From assembly GCF_000516985.1 (NCBI RefSeq), contig NW_006917092.1, positions 248,001 through 312,000 of the forward strand: 64,000 bases of DNA, written 5' to 3'. The DNA comes from Pestalotiopsis fici W106-1. Taxonomy: Eukaryota; Ascomycota; Sordariomycetes; Amphisphaeriales; Sporocadaceae. The notes under the pieces were generated by a model, which did no database searches, had not been told where the DNA came from, and saw only the letters and a program-made list of their open reading frames with translations. Both the position numbers and the translations under genes were made by a program. Of the stretch, positions 54,868 to 64,000 are shown in pieces (the stretch's first letter is position 1; every line of letters begins with the position of its first letter).

Positions 54868-56780
54868 ATGATTGCATTTCTCCTCTGCATCGGTGGATTA
54901 CTCGCAACCATGGCTGCAGGACTTTCATACACGTCACGTGCTCACAATGACAAACCAAATACGGGCCGCCACCGTTCACGAACGGCCGATGTAATCGATC
55001 ATACCGAATTCCTGAGGTGCCAGACGGGCGGCAAGTCCGTCATCAACTACAGCTATACCGACAACCCGCTGAAGCTCTTGATGTGGGACATTTGGACATT
55101 CTTGTCCTTTTCATACGCCTTGCCCTGGGTTGTATGGCCACCGACGCCGAGCGAATCGGCTCCCGAGTTGGATGAACTCAGCTGGGCGCCTGGAAACTTG
55201 TTCTGCTTGTTCGTGCACCTCGTGCTCATCGTGCTGCAGATTGGGTTCTTGCTGGTTCTCATCCCGATTTGCATCTTGCTGCCAGTCTGGATGGCCGCTC
55301 TCTGCATAGGAGGATTCCTTGGGTTGAACTGGCTGCTGGTTATTGCTCTGAACGGCAACTCGCTCATCTACAATTCAGATCCCAAGTATGCCCGCGCATC
55401 AGATGAGAATGCACACGAGAAATGGATCTTTATTAATGGAGTCGCCGCTGGGTACGTATCTCTACAAACTTGAATCTCGTTCACGCATACTTATTGATGA
55501 ATTTTAGCGAATACTGGATGAAGAGTAACCTTGACCGCCTTGCCCTAACCTTTGGGCGTCCTATCGAGGGAATTCACAATAAGACAACGGGCATCATCTT
55601 TGATGTGATTGAATGTTTAATTCAACGCAATTTTGGCTATGCCACCGAGGATGTCCGTGCAGCGTACAAGGTCGTCAAGGATCACCTATACGACGAAAAG
55701 CTATCAAAGGTCGTATTCATCCTTCACTCGCAAGGCGGAATTGAAGGCTCATTGGTGCTGGATTGGCTGCTTCAAGAATTGCCTCAGGATCTCTTGGCAA
55801 AACTAGAGGTCTATACATTCGGCTGCGCGGCGTAAGTTGCCCCCGTAACATTGCCCTGTGTGTAGTACGCTTGCTCACTTCTGCGAAGCAACCATTTCAA
55901 TAACCCACATCGGCATAAAAAGTCCCAGATAGAGGAACAAAATAGTGCCAACGGCCTTCTGGCAGCCTCGAACCCCGTAACAGAGACAGCCCTTTCAGAA
56001 TCGCCAGTAGACATGAAGACGTCATCCCTGAGCAAGAATTCCACCACTGCACAAAGTAACGGCAACGGAGCAGGGGCTGGTGATGGTCATACAATCAAGT
56101 CTCATTCGAACACAGTTTCCCTCCTTTCGGACGATGTTCCGATTCGTACCACTTCTGACCGGGTAATTGGTCATATCGAGCATTATGCACACACTACCGA
56201 TTTTGTCGCAATCTGGGGAGTTCTTCACTTGGTCACAAATGTAAGGGCCTCGCGAATGATCCCTCGCTTCATGGGTTATGTCTTCTCTCGAACCTCTTCG
56301 CGTGGGGGCCATCAGCTCAATCAGCATTATCTCGAAGAGATGTTTCCACTGGAACGGAACGCAGCCGGTCAGTTGATTGGCTGTAAAGATACCAATAAAT
56401 TCATGGAGAGTATCGTGGAACATGAAAAGGCCGGGACTGAGCTCCAAGACCTCTATGATGGTGTCGATGTCAGCTTGGCCGTCATGAGGGGTCGCCGTGC
56501 CTCTGATATCAAGCCTGAAGTTGGTCTTCATGGAAGCTTTCGCAGCGGCGATTTTAAGAACCGCGAAGTACGGGTAGCGGACCTGAGTCGACTATGGCAA
56601 TACAGGTAAGTACCAAATTTCTTATGCTTATGATAGCCTTCCTTTGCTCATTCTACGCATCACTTTCTACATCCCTCTTCGTGTCTCCCACCAATCCTTC
56701 AAGAGGCAAACGCTAATTAACGATCGACCAGAAATGGCCGGAGCCCTGCCGAGCCTCCACGTAGGTCCTCAACTGTTTGA
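54868..56780 (+). CDS. Multi-pass membrane protein with lipase-type nucleophile motif
   Basis: Four exons, 54868-55451, 55508-55831, 55889-56605 and 56732-56780, encode 557 residues. An N-terminal hydrophobic segment (MIAFLLCIGGLLATMAAGLS) is followed by a second (LMWDIWTFLSFSYALPWVVW) and a long hydrophobic block (LFCLFVHLVLIVLQIGFLLV, then PVWMAALCIGGFLGLNWLLV). The following domain contains WIFINGVAAG and VVFILHSQGGIEGSLVLDWL. HSQGG matches the GxSxG-like nucleophile elbow of alpha/beta hydrolases in the form seen in fungal lipase-like and DUF676-type proteins. A disordered Ser/Asn-rich part and HYAHTTDFVAIWGVLHLVTN follow, the latter possibly carrying the catalytic His/Asp. I call a putative membrane-bound serine hydrolase; activity is unproven. 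Confidence 0.78.
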
Positions 56781-57140
56781 AAGATCTTGTAGCTCGGCAT
56801 TTGAAAGCCTAGATGCAAAGTTCTTTTTCACCCTCTCCGCTTAGAGGCATGAACCATATCTAGACAGTCATGTTCCATGTGAAGCAGCTGCCCTTTAAAT
56901 AAATAGTCAAATAAAGCAAATAAAGTGTGTTTTTTCAACAAGTCAAGAACCACAGGTCACAGTGGTGTAGTGGTAACCGCTCCGCTCCTAGAAATCTTGT
57001 ATTTCTAGCTCTCTCTCTCTCTGACTGGGTCCGCCCTTTCCCAGTCTTTTTGTCGGCCTCATGCTCGGTTCTCGGCTGCGTCTCTCAATCTTTTCTCTCA
57101 ATCTTTCTGTCCTTTCCTTACGCTAAAGAGGCGGGCACAT
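56781..57140. other. Short convergent gap with a tRNA-like fragment and CT repeat
   Basis: 360 bases between convergent genes. At 56963-56973 lies TGGTGTAGTGG, identical to the A-box/D-arm of some eukaryotic tRNA genes, but no B-box or acceptor-stem pairing follows, so it is at most a tRNA-derived remnant. A (CT)n microsatellite of 14 bases is at 57009-57022. Confidence 0.3.
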
Positions 57141-57981
57141 CTATGAAACACCCTTTTCACTGTCTGGGCTCCAGTCTAGAATGCCTTGCACAGCATCTTC
57201 GACTCCCCTCGTTATAAGGGTTGGGGCATTTGTCTGATCTAGTCTATCCAGCCATCCCCTGCCTGTCCTGTCGACCCAGGCGGTTCTTAGGCCCGCCAGC
57301 TTGCCGCCAACTACATCAAACGGGTTCGCGCTGACGAGCCACACGTCGCTGGGACGACCCTGCTTGCCGGCTTCGCTCAAAAGGTGCTCGTATACCTTCT
57401 TTGCGGGCTTGTAAACCCTTAGCGAGTCCACCGTAATGAGAGACTTGAACAGGTGCGCGTGAGGACCAAGATCTGGCGATGACTTGACCGAGTTGCCGAC
57501 CATTTCGTCGGTGCCGTTGGAGAAGATGTAGGCATCGACAAGATCACTCTTGTCCGCGAGCAGGCGAAGTGCTGCAGGGACCTCGGCAAAGTGGTGCAGC
57601 GAGTCGTACGCTCTCATGAGCCTGTCCTCTTTTTGCACCGTCACGTCCACATCGTGTTCTAGGAGTGCGTGCTTTAGCGAGCTACGCGTGACTTGGCTGA
57701 ATGGTTGGTAATGCTCTGAGGCGTAGGTTAGTCCATGACTCTATATTCCTGATCTATACCCGGGCACCGAAGGAAGTAGGCAAATTAATGGCGAGAATGG
57801 AAATACCTGGGCCCATCGAGTTGAGTCTCCATGTATACTCGAGCTGGTACTTTCTCCATGTTCCCGCAATAGACGCTGCCTTTTCTTGGCCAAACAGCTT
57901 TGCAAGCTCTTCAGCAATGGATTCAGTGGACAGTAATGTGCCATACAAGTCAAAGGCGACCACGATTTTGTCGGATGCCAT
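57141..57981 (-). CDS. HAD-superfamily hydrolase, (S)-2-haloacid-dehalogenase-like
   Basis: Two exons, 57981-57807 and 57715-57141, with a 91-nt intron, encode 249 residues. Motif I with the nucleophilic Asp is VAFDLYGTLLS at the N-terminus. The cap includes GTWRKYQLEYTWRLNSMGP. Motif II is FSNGT, motif III contains the Lys in YKPAKKVYEHLL, and motif IV is in WLVSANPFDVVGGKLAGLRT. This layout matches type II haloacid dehalogenases. The FDLYGTLL start and the Lys spacing fit a dehalogenase more than a phosphatase (DxDxT), but many fungal members act on unknown substrates. It is divergent from the HNH gene and convergent with the membrane hydrolase gene. Confidence 0.88.
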
Positions 57982-58371
57982 ATTCGTAGAGTGGAGCGCA
58001 GACGAAGTCAGAAAGTGGCTCTTTAGAATCTAGATCAAAGTGTGGTTACTTCTTTAGGCTGTTTGACATGTTTGTGAGGGGTACTAAATGATGTCTGACC
58101 CGGGAAAGGAATTATATAATGTACAAATGCGGAGAGCTGGGGCGTAATGTTAGTGGGGGCAGCGTTGAACCTGGAGTCCAGTGGAGTTTACAGAGTACAT
58201 GTAGTGTAGTGGTATTGTCAACCCCACGCTCACCAAATCCTGCCAGTACCGTTGCCGCCAACGCTTCTTTTACGTCACCTTGACGGGTTGTTGCATCAGG
58301 GAGCTTTCTGTTGGGTATTCTGTAACAGCGCATATGCTGCAAGTCCCGAGAAAGGGCAATTGTATCAGATC
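57982..58371. promoter_or_regulatory. Divergent promoter region, HAD/HNH genes
   Basis: 390 bases between the HAD start and the first in-frame ATG of the HNH gene. The frame of the HNH gene stays open upstream to about 58252, so part of this stretch could be coding if an upstream exon exists. No TATA-like element that I would call. Confidence 0.35.
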
Positions 58372-59154
58372 ATGATACCGGATGATCAACAGAAAAATTA
58401 CGACTTATTCCGGGACTGCCTCTCATCTGTGCTGATTGACAGAGTCACGAAACCAGAGCCAAAGGCGAGGCGGAGGGCCAAGTCCAAGAAGTCCCGGGAA
58501 CAAACGAGTGTCATCTCCTCAACAACGCAGGAGGAGGAGAGCAACAAACTCCAGGATACAGAGGAGCTTGGTGACTTTGTTGAATATATCGCTGCTGAGA
58601 CGTTTGAATCGCTACCCGAAGAGCTAAAGACTATCGAACACCACGACTATGCTCAGGACACGGACCTGCAAGCCCGCTATTCTCTACCGCTTACAGGCGA
58701 CGACGTCGGCACGCTAATCCCGGCCCTTGACCCATCCGTCTCCGAGTCTCTTCTCACGTATGGCATCGCGGACAAGGGCCGGGGCCAGGGTGCTCCAGAG
58801 TTCCTGGCGCCTGTACTGACAGCCTTCATATCGGCCATTGCAGCACCGCCCCCGGCACCCAGCAGCACACGAACAACGGCATGCGAAATCTGCGGTCGGG
58901 ACTGGATCCCCTTGACGTACCACCACCTCATCCCGCGATTCGTCCACGCCAAGGCCGTCAAGCGCGGCTGGCACCGTGAGGATGATCTGCAGAATGTTGC
59001 GTGGCTGTGCCGGGCCTGCCACAGCTTTGTACACAAGTTTGCGTCGCACGAGGATCTAGCAAGGTATCATTACACTGTCGACTTGCTCCTCGAACAGGAT
59101 GAGATTGTGCAATTCGCCAAATGGGTCTCCCGACTGAGATGGAAGGGACGGTAG
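58372..59154 (+). CDS. HNH-nuclease-domain protein
   Basis: From the first in-frame ATG (MIPDDQQ) the product has 260 residues. The N-terminal 170 are basic then acidic and partly disordered (KARRRAKSKKSREQ; EEESNKLQDTEELGD). A compact HNH domain lies at about 171-222: CEIC (171-174), HHLIPR (184-189), LQN (Asn208) and CRACHSFVH (213-221). Two CxxC pairs would hold a structural zinc, and His185/Asn208/His217 fit the beta-beta-alpha-metal catalytic site. HNH domains cut DNA or RNA in most known cases; in fungi this type is uncharacterised and could act in DNA processing or be non-catalytic. The start is uncertain because the frame is open 40 codons farther upstream without an ATG. Confidence 0.82.
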   Translation: MIPDDQQKNYDLFRDCLSSVLIDRVTKPEPKARRRAKSKKSREQTSVISSTTQEEESNKLQDTEELGDFVEYIAAETFESLPEELKTIEHHDYAQDTDLQARYSLPLTGDDVGTLIPALDPSVSESLLTYGIADKGRGQGAPEFLAPVLTAFISAIAAPPPAPSSTRTTACEICGRDWIPLTYHHLIPRFVHAKAVKRGWHREDDLQNVAWLCRACHSFVHKFASHEDLARYHYTVDLLLEQDEIVQFAKWVSRLRWKGR

Positions 59155-59588
59155 TCTCCTCAAGGCTCTGCTTACGAGTACATATGTTGCTAAGCGGGCA
59201 TTCTCAAATCTGGATAATCTTTCGTTATGTTTAGGATATTCTGACGTAGCATTGTGTTATTCAACGCCAGGGATTTTTTCTCTCAAAATCTTGCGATACA
59301 CACGCAAAGTTTATAGAACTCCTTTCTGTATAGGCATCAAACTTGTGACAAGCCTCCATTTGGGGTGGTTCAAGTACTACATCAACTCACAAGGGATTCC
59401 GTGCACTGCCGTCATGCATCGCCCCGCTCCGTTGGTACATGATCGAGCCAATCACTTTGCCATTCACCTCTAGGCTTCAACAGAAGGATCACCTCAAAAG
59501 CAGTATCCTTTCCCCATCTTATTCTAACCAGACAGTTTTGACTTTTACACCCATTTGTCGCTTCGATTCTTCTGTATCAGCTATAACA
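59155..59588. other. Intergenic region and leader of the F-box/ankyrin gene
   Basis: 434 bases. The frame of the downstream gene is open from an ATG at 59439, but the 50 residues it would add are Ser/Thr-rich and pyrimidine-encoded, typical of translated leader, so I keep the start at 59589. Confidence 0.45.
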
Positions 59589-60797
59589 ATGTTCGAAGAC
59601 TTTGTCATTGTGCAGCATCCTCTGCACTCCGGGATGGCCACCACGGGGGCATGCCATTTGGCAAATGTCCCGAATGAAATCATACTTCTCATTATAAATC
59701 ATGTGCCGCATCAACGGGATCTCGCAGCCTGGTCCCGAACCAGCCAGTACTTTCACTCCATCATAAACCCAGCGCTATATGACGCCGAGATATCCAAAAA
59801 GGATTGGCGTGTCGTTTTCTGGGCAGCTCAGCATGGCCGCATTGGTACGCTGAGATGCTGGACAGCAATTCGTAATGCTGATGGAAGCATACGCGCGCCG
59901 ATGGATATCTACACAACGAGATTCGCCGAACAACAATTCAATCCCAATATCAGACCACAACCACCCAGTGCACCGCGCTACGACACTGACTATACACTCG
60001 GCGCATATGTCCAGGGACCCATGGACCAGGCAACACGAGAGCGCCACAGCCGCTGTCAAGCACCTCTTCACATTGCGGCCAAATTTGGCCACGTCGAAGT
60101 TGTCAAGTTCCTGCTCGATCACGGTGCCGACATCAATGCGCATTCGCTCGGCCTTGTGCCCAATGGTTTGTCCGTCTTCCGCGACGCCCGGGACCGGCAT
60201 CACTTTTTGAGCCCCGACTGCGTCACGCTGAACGCTCTGCACGTGGCTATCCTGAGCGGCAAGGCGGAAGTCGCCAAAGTCCTGATACAGCGCGGCATCG
60301 ATCTTGAGCTCGCACCCCTGCGCGCCGGCCACGAGAGCCACATCACGGCGCTGCACCTCGCCGCGGCGTATCCGTATGTCATGGGCAACATCTCGCTCCT
60401 CAAGATGATGGCCCGGCTACCCGGCGTTGACGTGAACGCGCCCGATGTGGATGGACAACCCCCGCTCATGTACGCCGCCGAGTGCCAAAGCGATAACCAC
60501 CCATCCATGCGAGCCCTAGTGGAAGTCGGCGCCGACGTCAATAGCCGGGTCAATACAAGGGAAGGCTTTGAGGGATCGCTGCTGGTCGCACTGATCCGTA
60601 GAATCCGTTGGGGCGCGGCCGCGTACCTGATTGACAAGGGAGCAAGTCGGGACGTAGAACCAGGTGAGAGAACGTTATTGGAAGAGTGCGAGAGGGCCAA
60701 GATGTCCGTCATATATCCGGAAGTCGTCAAACAGGACCAATACGAGGCACTCGTTAGTCGAGTCGGTACAGTAGTCCCAGGTCATTTGTTGACATGA
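59589..60797 (+). CDS. F-box-like protein with ankyrin repeats
   Basis: A single-exon ORF of 402 residues. Residues 22-65 resemble an F-box (LANVPNEIILLIINHVPHQR, then DLAAWSRTSQYFHSIINPAL). Ankyrin repeats follow at about 158-185 (APLHIAAKFGHVEVVKFLLD), 215-242 (NALHVAILSGKAEVAKVLIQ), 253-285 (TALHLAAAYPY...), 291-319 (PPLMYAAECQ...) and a degenerate one at 330-355. The combination suggests an SCF ubiquitin-ligase adaptor with ankyrin repeats as substrate binder; such proteins are numerous in filamentous fungi and individual targets are unknown. An ATG at codon 16 is an alternative start. Confidence 0.82.
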   Translation: MFEDFVIVQHPLHSGMATTGACHLANVPNEIILLIINHVPHQRDLAAWSRTSQYFHSIINPALYDAEISKKDWRVVFWAAQHGRIGTLRCWTAIRNADGSIRAPMDIYTTRFAEQQFNPNIRPQPPSAPRYDTDYTLGAYVQGPMDQATRERHSRCQAPLHIAAKFGHVEVVKFLLDHGADINAHSLGLVPNGLSVFRDARDRHHFLSPDCVTLNALHVAILSGKAEVAKVLIQRGIDLELAPLRAGHESHITALHLAAAYPYVMGNISLLKMMARLPGVDVNAPDVDGQPPLMYAAECQSDNHPSMRALVEVGADVNSRVNTREGFEGSLLVALIRRIRWGAAAYLIDKGASRDVEPGERTLLEECERAKMSVIYPEVVKQDQYEALVSRVGTVVPGHLLT

Positions 60798-61075
60798 GAA
60801 GAAATTATGACTTTTGTTTTCTGATTCTGTTGTGTAGACATCTACACCAATTTGATAGAGCATGTGATGAACTGAATCTATTATTTGATATGCAATTGTG
60901 CTGGATCCATTGGGATCAAAGATTTGCATCATGATTGCCTTCATACACTTGTGTCCCAAGTTGAAAGCAGCAAGTTAAAAAACAGAAATAGCAGAAACAC
61001 TGAAATGAATTTTTTCAGATGCACATAACGATCCACGTATCATCAGCACCCAGCAACAAAACTCAGACCTGGATA
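60798..61075. other. Convergent gap
   Basis: 278 AT-rich bases between the ankyrin gene and the stop of the next minus-strand ORF. Holds the two 3' regions. Nothing else seen. Confidence 0.5.
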
Positions 61076-61522
61076 TCAAGGCCTTCTGCAGTCACGTCTC
61101 GCGGCATACTCTTCAGTCTCGTCGGTAGTATATCCCCTCTCCGGGCCATCATCTAGCGGCACACTCTCCGCGGCGCTCTCTCCTTGCCCCGTAAGGGCCG
61201 GTCTCGCCCGTAAGCGGACGGAAATATACTCGCCATCCCAAAAGGGATCAGCCTCGCGACGCCTCTCCTTTGCGAACTCGAGCACGGCGCGACGAAGCGT
61301 TCGAGCATCAATCTTGGACGGAATGGTGATGAATATGTCGCGCCGCCACTGCGCCGCGTGGATGAGGTAGCGCACTGGAAAGGGCACGTCGGCCGCGAGG
61401 TCCTGCGCGTATTGCTCCCAGACCACGTCTCGCCAGGTCTTGTTGAGGTTTCGCGATGTCATGGGCCGCGGCGGGTCATTGGGGCTGGCCGCGGTGATGC
61501 TGTTGGGTTGATTGGTAGCCAT
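61076..61522 (-). CDS. Hypothetical protein
   Basis: A single-exon ORF of 148 residues with codon use like neighbouring genes. A disordered Asn/Pro/Ser-rich start precedes an ordered middle: TWRDVVWEQYAQDLAADVPF, PVRYLIHAAQWRRDIFITIP, SKIDARTLRRAVLEFAKERR. The acidic end reads DDGPERGYTTDETEEYAARR. No family is recognised. The strongly GC-rich coding part between AT-rich flanks supports a real gene, but no intron or conserved motif confirms it. Confidence 0.55.
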   Translation of the reverse strand: MATNQPNSITAASPNDPPRPMTSRNLNKTWRDVVWEQYAQDLAADVPFPVRYLIHAAQWRRDIFITIPSKIDARTLRRAVLEFAKERRREADPFWDGEYISVRLRARPALTGQGESAAESVPLDDGPERGYTTDETEEYAARRDCRRP

Positions 61523-62808
61523 CAGTAACTTATCAAGGCGTCTTAGAGTGAATGAATTCTTTATTCATAACCGAGAATTTTCAATGCAAAGATGATTGCC
61601 AAAGATATCTTTCGCATCACAATAAAGTAGTATACGGTGTTTGTCGTGTTACTTCTGTGTTATTTAATTGGTGCAACTCTAGGCTGCCATGGCTAGTCAC
61701 GTCATACTTCACTTCTGGTCCTAAGTAGGTGGAGAGATCGATCGGTGCAGAAACAAATCATGTATGTCCATCGCCAGCCAATCACATGCACCAGTAATAG
61801 ATATTTCATATGGAGATGCTGCAAGGGAGTTACTCATCTCATACACTGACTGTTTTTTTCTACTACCTAGATCTCAGAGTCAGACAAGAACTTCCATGTG
61901 TACTGCAAGACAAAGCCCTCTCAAGGTGCAATAGAGTGATTATGCTCTTCCATCAGATGGGCTGCATCATCGAGGGTAGAGGCTGACAACATGGATTGCA
62001 TCTTGCCCAGAATCTTCGCTTCCCACAGTGATCGCTTGGATTTACACTTGAACAAACTGAGATCAATGGATAGGCGATCATATTCGCCTGAATGTGCTAC
62101 TAGGCCTTCTCCCCTTCTTAATTGTCAGCATCTGAGATAGACTTATTGCCAATTCTTTTCGGCATAGTGTTATTGTGCCTGTTTCGCTCTTGAATCGAAA
62201 TTTGGCGCTCAAATTTTCATGATGAAATGTGGAAATAAAAGTACGCAATGGGAGAGGGAAAGGAAAATAGAAAAAGAGGGAAAGGAACAGGGAAAAGAAG
62301 AGGGAAAAGAAGAGGGAAAAGAAGAGGGAAAAGAAGAGGGAAAAGAAGAGGGAAAAGAAGAGGGAAAAGAAGAGGGAAAAGAAGAGGGAAAAGGAGCGAA
62401 AGTCGAGTTGATTAGGCACCTATCAATGCTTTTGCAAACTCAGGATACCTCAATCTAATTACATATGCTAGATTTATTATATTCGAGAAAACACCTTGCA
62501 TCGAGGGCATCAATCCTTGCCGAGCTTTGGTTATGCCATTCTTAGGACAGAGCGCCTGGCGCAACCCCCATTCCATTATTCCACTCTAGAACTGATTATT
62601 CCAAAGTGGACGCGGGTTTCCAATTTGAACCTTTGCTCGCTGCCTAGTCCAAACGCGTCCGCTCCTTCCCATTCTTTGATTCACCCACAGAGCTTGTTGC
62701 CATTTACGCGTTGTCCATTGGCACCACACCACTCTCTCTGTTTGTCACCACGTCCCAATTTCAGACCTCTTTGCCCACCAGCTTGGCTGTCTTGAAGCCA
62801 ATGCAACG
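61523..62808. other. Intergenic region containing a minisatellite
   Basis: 1.29 kb between a divergent pair. The first 700 bases are AT-rich with no gene. A 12-bp tandem repeat occupies 62249-62398. From about 62600 the sequence becomes pyrimidine-rich with many CCA and TTC words, consistent with the promoter and leader of the partial gene at 62809. Confidence 0.5.
62249..62398 (+). repeat. 12-bp purine minisatellite (AGGGAAAAGAAG)n
   Basis: Eight perfect head-to-tail copies of AGGGAAAAGAAG run from 62289 to 62384, with a partial ninth to 62394 and imperfect copies upstream from about 62249. All purines lie on the plus strand. The unit length is a multiple of three, and a 79-codon ORF (62219-62458) reads through it as repeated Glu-Glu-Gly-Lys. 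The minus strand reads Phe/Ser/Leu repeats in a 113-codon frame. I treat it as a repeat and not as a called gene. Confidence 0.92.
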
Positions 62809-64000
62809 ATGGCTTCTCAGTCGCATCCAAGCGGCCATGTGCAAGCTAATGGACAGCTGACTGCCCGTTCCTCTCCAAATAATCAGATCCAGTTCGGCCA
62901 ACCCTCTCAGCATGTCACTTCCAACGCGAGCATTGGCCAAAGCCAGTCTCTAGCCCGACGCATCTTTGGAAACATCTTTGGTTCATCTCTTCAAGCACGC
63001 CCCACGCCGTCTGCAACGAATGATCACGCTCAATTCCGTGAGCCTTCTCAGCACGACGATGCCCAAGCTGTTTCCCAGAGTGGCGTTGAGCATGGCTACG
63101 CCTGGGTCCCAACCGTTCGTGAGCGCAATGACAATGGTACAGTATCGTACCGTCCCATGGCACCGCCAACCTTTGTGTCCAATGTCCAAGAGCAATCGAT
63201 CATCCCCCATGGCGCCGAGAATCTTGCTATGACTCATGGGGAAGTCAATCTGCCTGAGGGTACTCGTCTTGCCGCCCATCTACCACTAGGACCTGAGGAT
63301 GCACCAAATGCTCCCGGACGTTCCTACAGACGTGACTTCAGGCTAATGATTGAGGCCACTAACAAAATTGATACGTTGGCACCCGATCTGGAGTACGCCA
63401 GACAGCACAATTGGTACCAGCAGATCGAATCTCTCGAACGTCAAGTCCACCATTGGCGACGGGATATCAACTTCCGAATTGAGAGATCAAAGCACTCGCC
63501 AATATTCCAGGAGTTGCTTCTAACATATCCGCACATATGGAAGCATGTCAACTCAGCTTCCCTTCGGCAGCGACTTGAGCGAAGAAGACTTACAGCCCCA
63601 ATCAAGGCCGAACAGGTGGGAGATGAAAAGGATGCAGTTCTCAATCGGGTGGTAAGCCAAGTCAGGGCTAGAAACCCGATCTCGAACAACTCAAATGCTG
63701 GCAAAGTTGATTTCTTCAAGAAGGAAGAGCATGAGATTCAGAATCGAGCTCAAATCAAGGCTGCTATCCAGCGTGCTCCTAGACTACCTGCCACGTCCAA
63801 TCACCCGTCTAATGCCACACGCCTACCAAAAGAAGAAGCAGGCACCCGAACACGGCCTGCAACTACTGCTACTCTGGGAGTATCAACCCCTGCAGAGATG
63901 AACTCTCCCGAATCCGATTCTGATGATTGCGTCATCATTGGTGAGCGCAAAGTCAATTCAAGGGCCCACCGTCGACGTAGAAACGGCCTCGAGCAGAGCA
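62809..64000 (+). CDS. Uncharacterised protein with SUMO-interaction-like motif, partial
   Basis: The frame is open from ATG 62809 to the window edge (397 codons), so the 3' end is missing. The N-terminus is Gln/Ser-rich and disordered. An ordered block lies around residues 180-265 (SYRRDFRLMIEATNKIDTLA, YARQHNWYQQIESLERQVHH, RIERSKHSPIFQELLLTYPH, IWKHVNSASLRQRLERRR). Near the right edge an acidic run followed by a hydrophobic core (SDSDDCVIIGE, Val375-Ile377) fits the consensus of a SUMO-interacting motif. The following residues are basic (HRRRRNG), suggesting a nuclear protein. No enzymatic domain is visible in the part available. Confidence 0.75.
   Translation, partial: MASQSHPSGHVQANGQLTARSSPNNQIQFGQPSQHVTSNASIGQSQSLARRIFGNIFGSSLQARPTPSATNDHAQFREPSQHDDAQAVSQSGVEHGYAWVPTVRERNDNGTVSYRPMAPPTFVSNVQEQSIIPHGAENLAMTHGEVNLPEGTRLAAHLPLGPEDAPNAPGRSYRRDFRLMIEATNKIDTLAPDLEYARQHNWYQQIESLERQVHHWRRDINFRIERSKHSPIFQELLLTYPHIWKHVNSASLRQRLERRRLTAPIKAEQVGDEKDAVLNRVVSQVRARNPISNNSNAGKVDFFKKEEHEIQNRAQIKAAIQRAPRLPATSNHPSNATRLPKEEAGTRTRPATTATLGVSTPAEMNSPESDSDDCVIIGERKVNSRAHRRRRNGLEQS

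Noticed and set aside
62078..62419. 113-codon minus-strand ORF of Phe/Ser/Leu repeats
   Set aside because: Created entirely by the complement of the 12-bp minisatellite. It would give an implausible aromatic repeat protein.

Overview
The window is nuclear DNA of a filamentous ascomycete, most likely a sordariomycete and plausibly Hypocreales. The evidence is about 29 protein genes, many with short introns (roughly 45-210 nt) that use GTAAGT-like donors and CTAAC-like branch sites. There is also a pheromone receptor of the Ste2 class, a LaeA-type methyltransferase, fungal-only families, and core eukaryotic genes (RPB2, ATP7, NAC alpha, eL14). No bacterial operon logic, CRISPR array, rRNA or complete tRNA was seen. 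The genus is not determinable from the sequence alone.

Layout. 1-4.7 kb: the C-terminus of the ESCRT-I subunit Vps23, an uncharacterised coiled-coil protein, and a six-exon LaeA-like methyltransferase. 7.7-11.6 kb: RPB2, the second-largest RNA polymerase II subunit. 12.7-14.7 kb: a small secreted six-cysteine protein convergent with the Ste2-type receptor. 16-18.7 kb: a single-pass membrane protein and an FAD monooxygenase. 18.7-22.8 kb: a gene-poor stretch with broken-looking ORFs. 22.8-27.9 kb: an HSL-type alpha/beta hydrolase, then a minus-strand run of housekeeping genes (ATP7, NAC alpha, eL14). 30.3-38.6 kb: a peroxisomal (SKL-ending) acyl-CoA ligase, a hydrophilin-like protein, mitochondrial uS14, an Arb2-domain protein and a mitochondrial membrane protein. 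40.9-46.3 kb: two tandem paralogues, each with a glycosylatable ectodomain and about seven membrane segments. 46.4-53.4 kb: an APH-like kinase, a small hypothetical, an MFS transporter and a divergent adenosine-deaminase-like enzyme. 54.9-64 kb: a membrane protein with a lipase-type motif, a HAD dehalogenase divergent from an HNH protein, an F-box/ankyrin protein, a hypothetical, a 12-bp minisatellite and a partial gene with a SUMO-interaction-like motif.

How the genes work together. Most neighbours look unrelated, as is normal for fungal euchromatin, and I see no secondary-metabolite cluster. Two arrangements deserve attention. The first is the tandem receptor-like pair, which shares intron positions including a 22-nt microexon. 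The second is the divergent MFS transporter and deaminase pair, which may couple uptake and deamination of a nitrogenous compound; the deaminase lacks the usual catalytic glutamate motif. All splice models were built by eye from consensus sites and reading frame. Totals divide by three and the protein joins make sense, but no transcript data were available.
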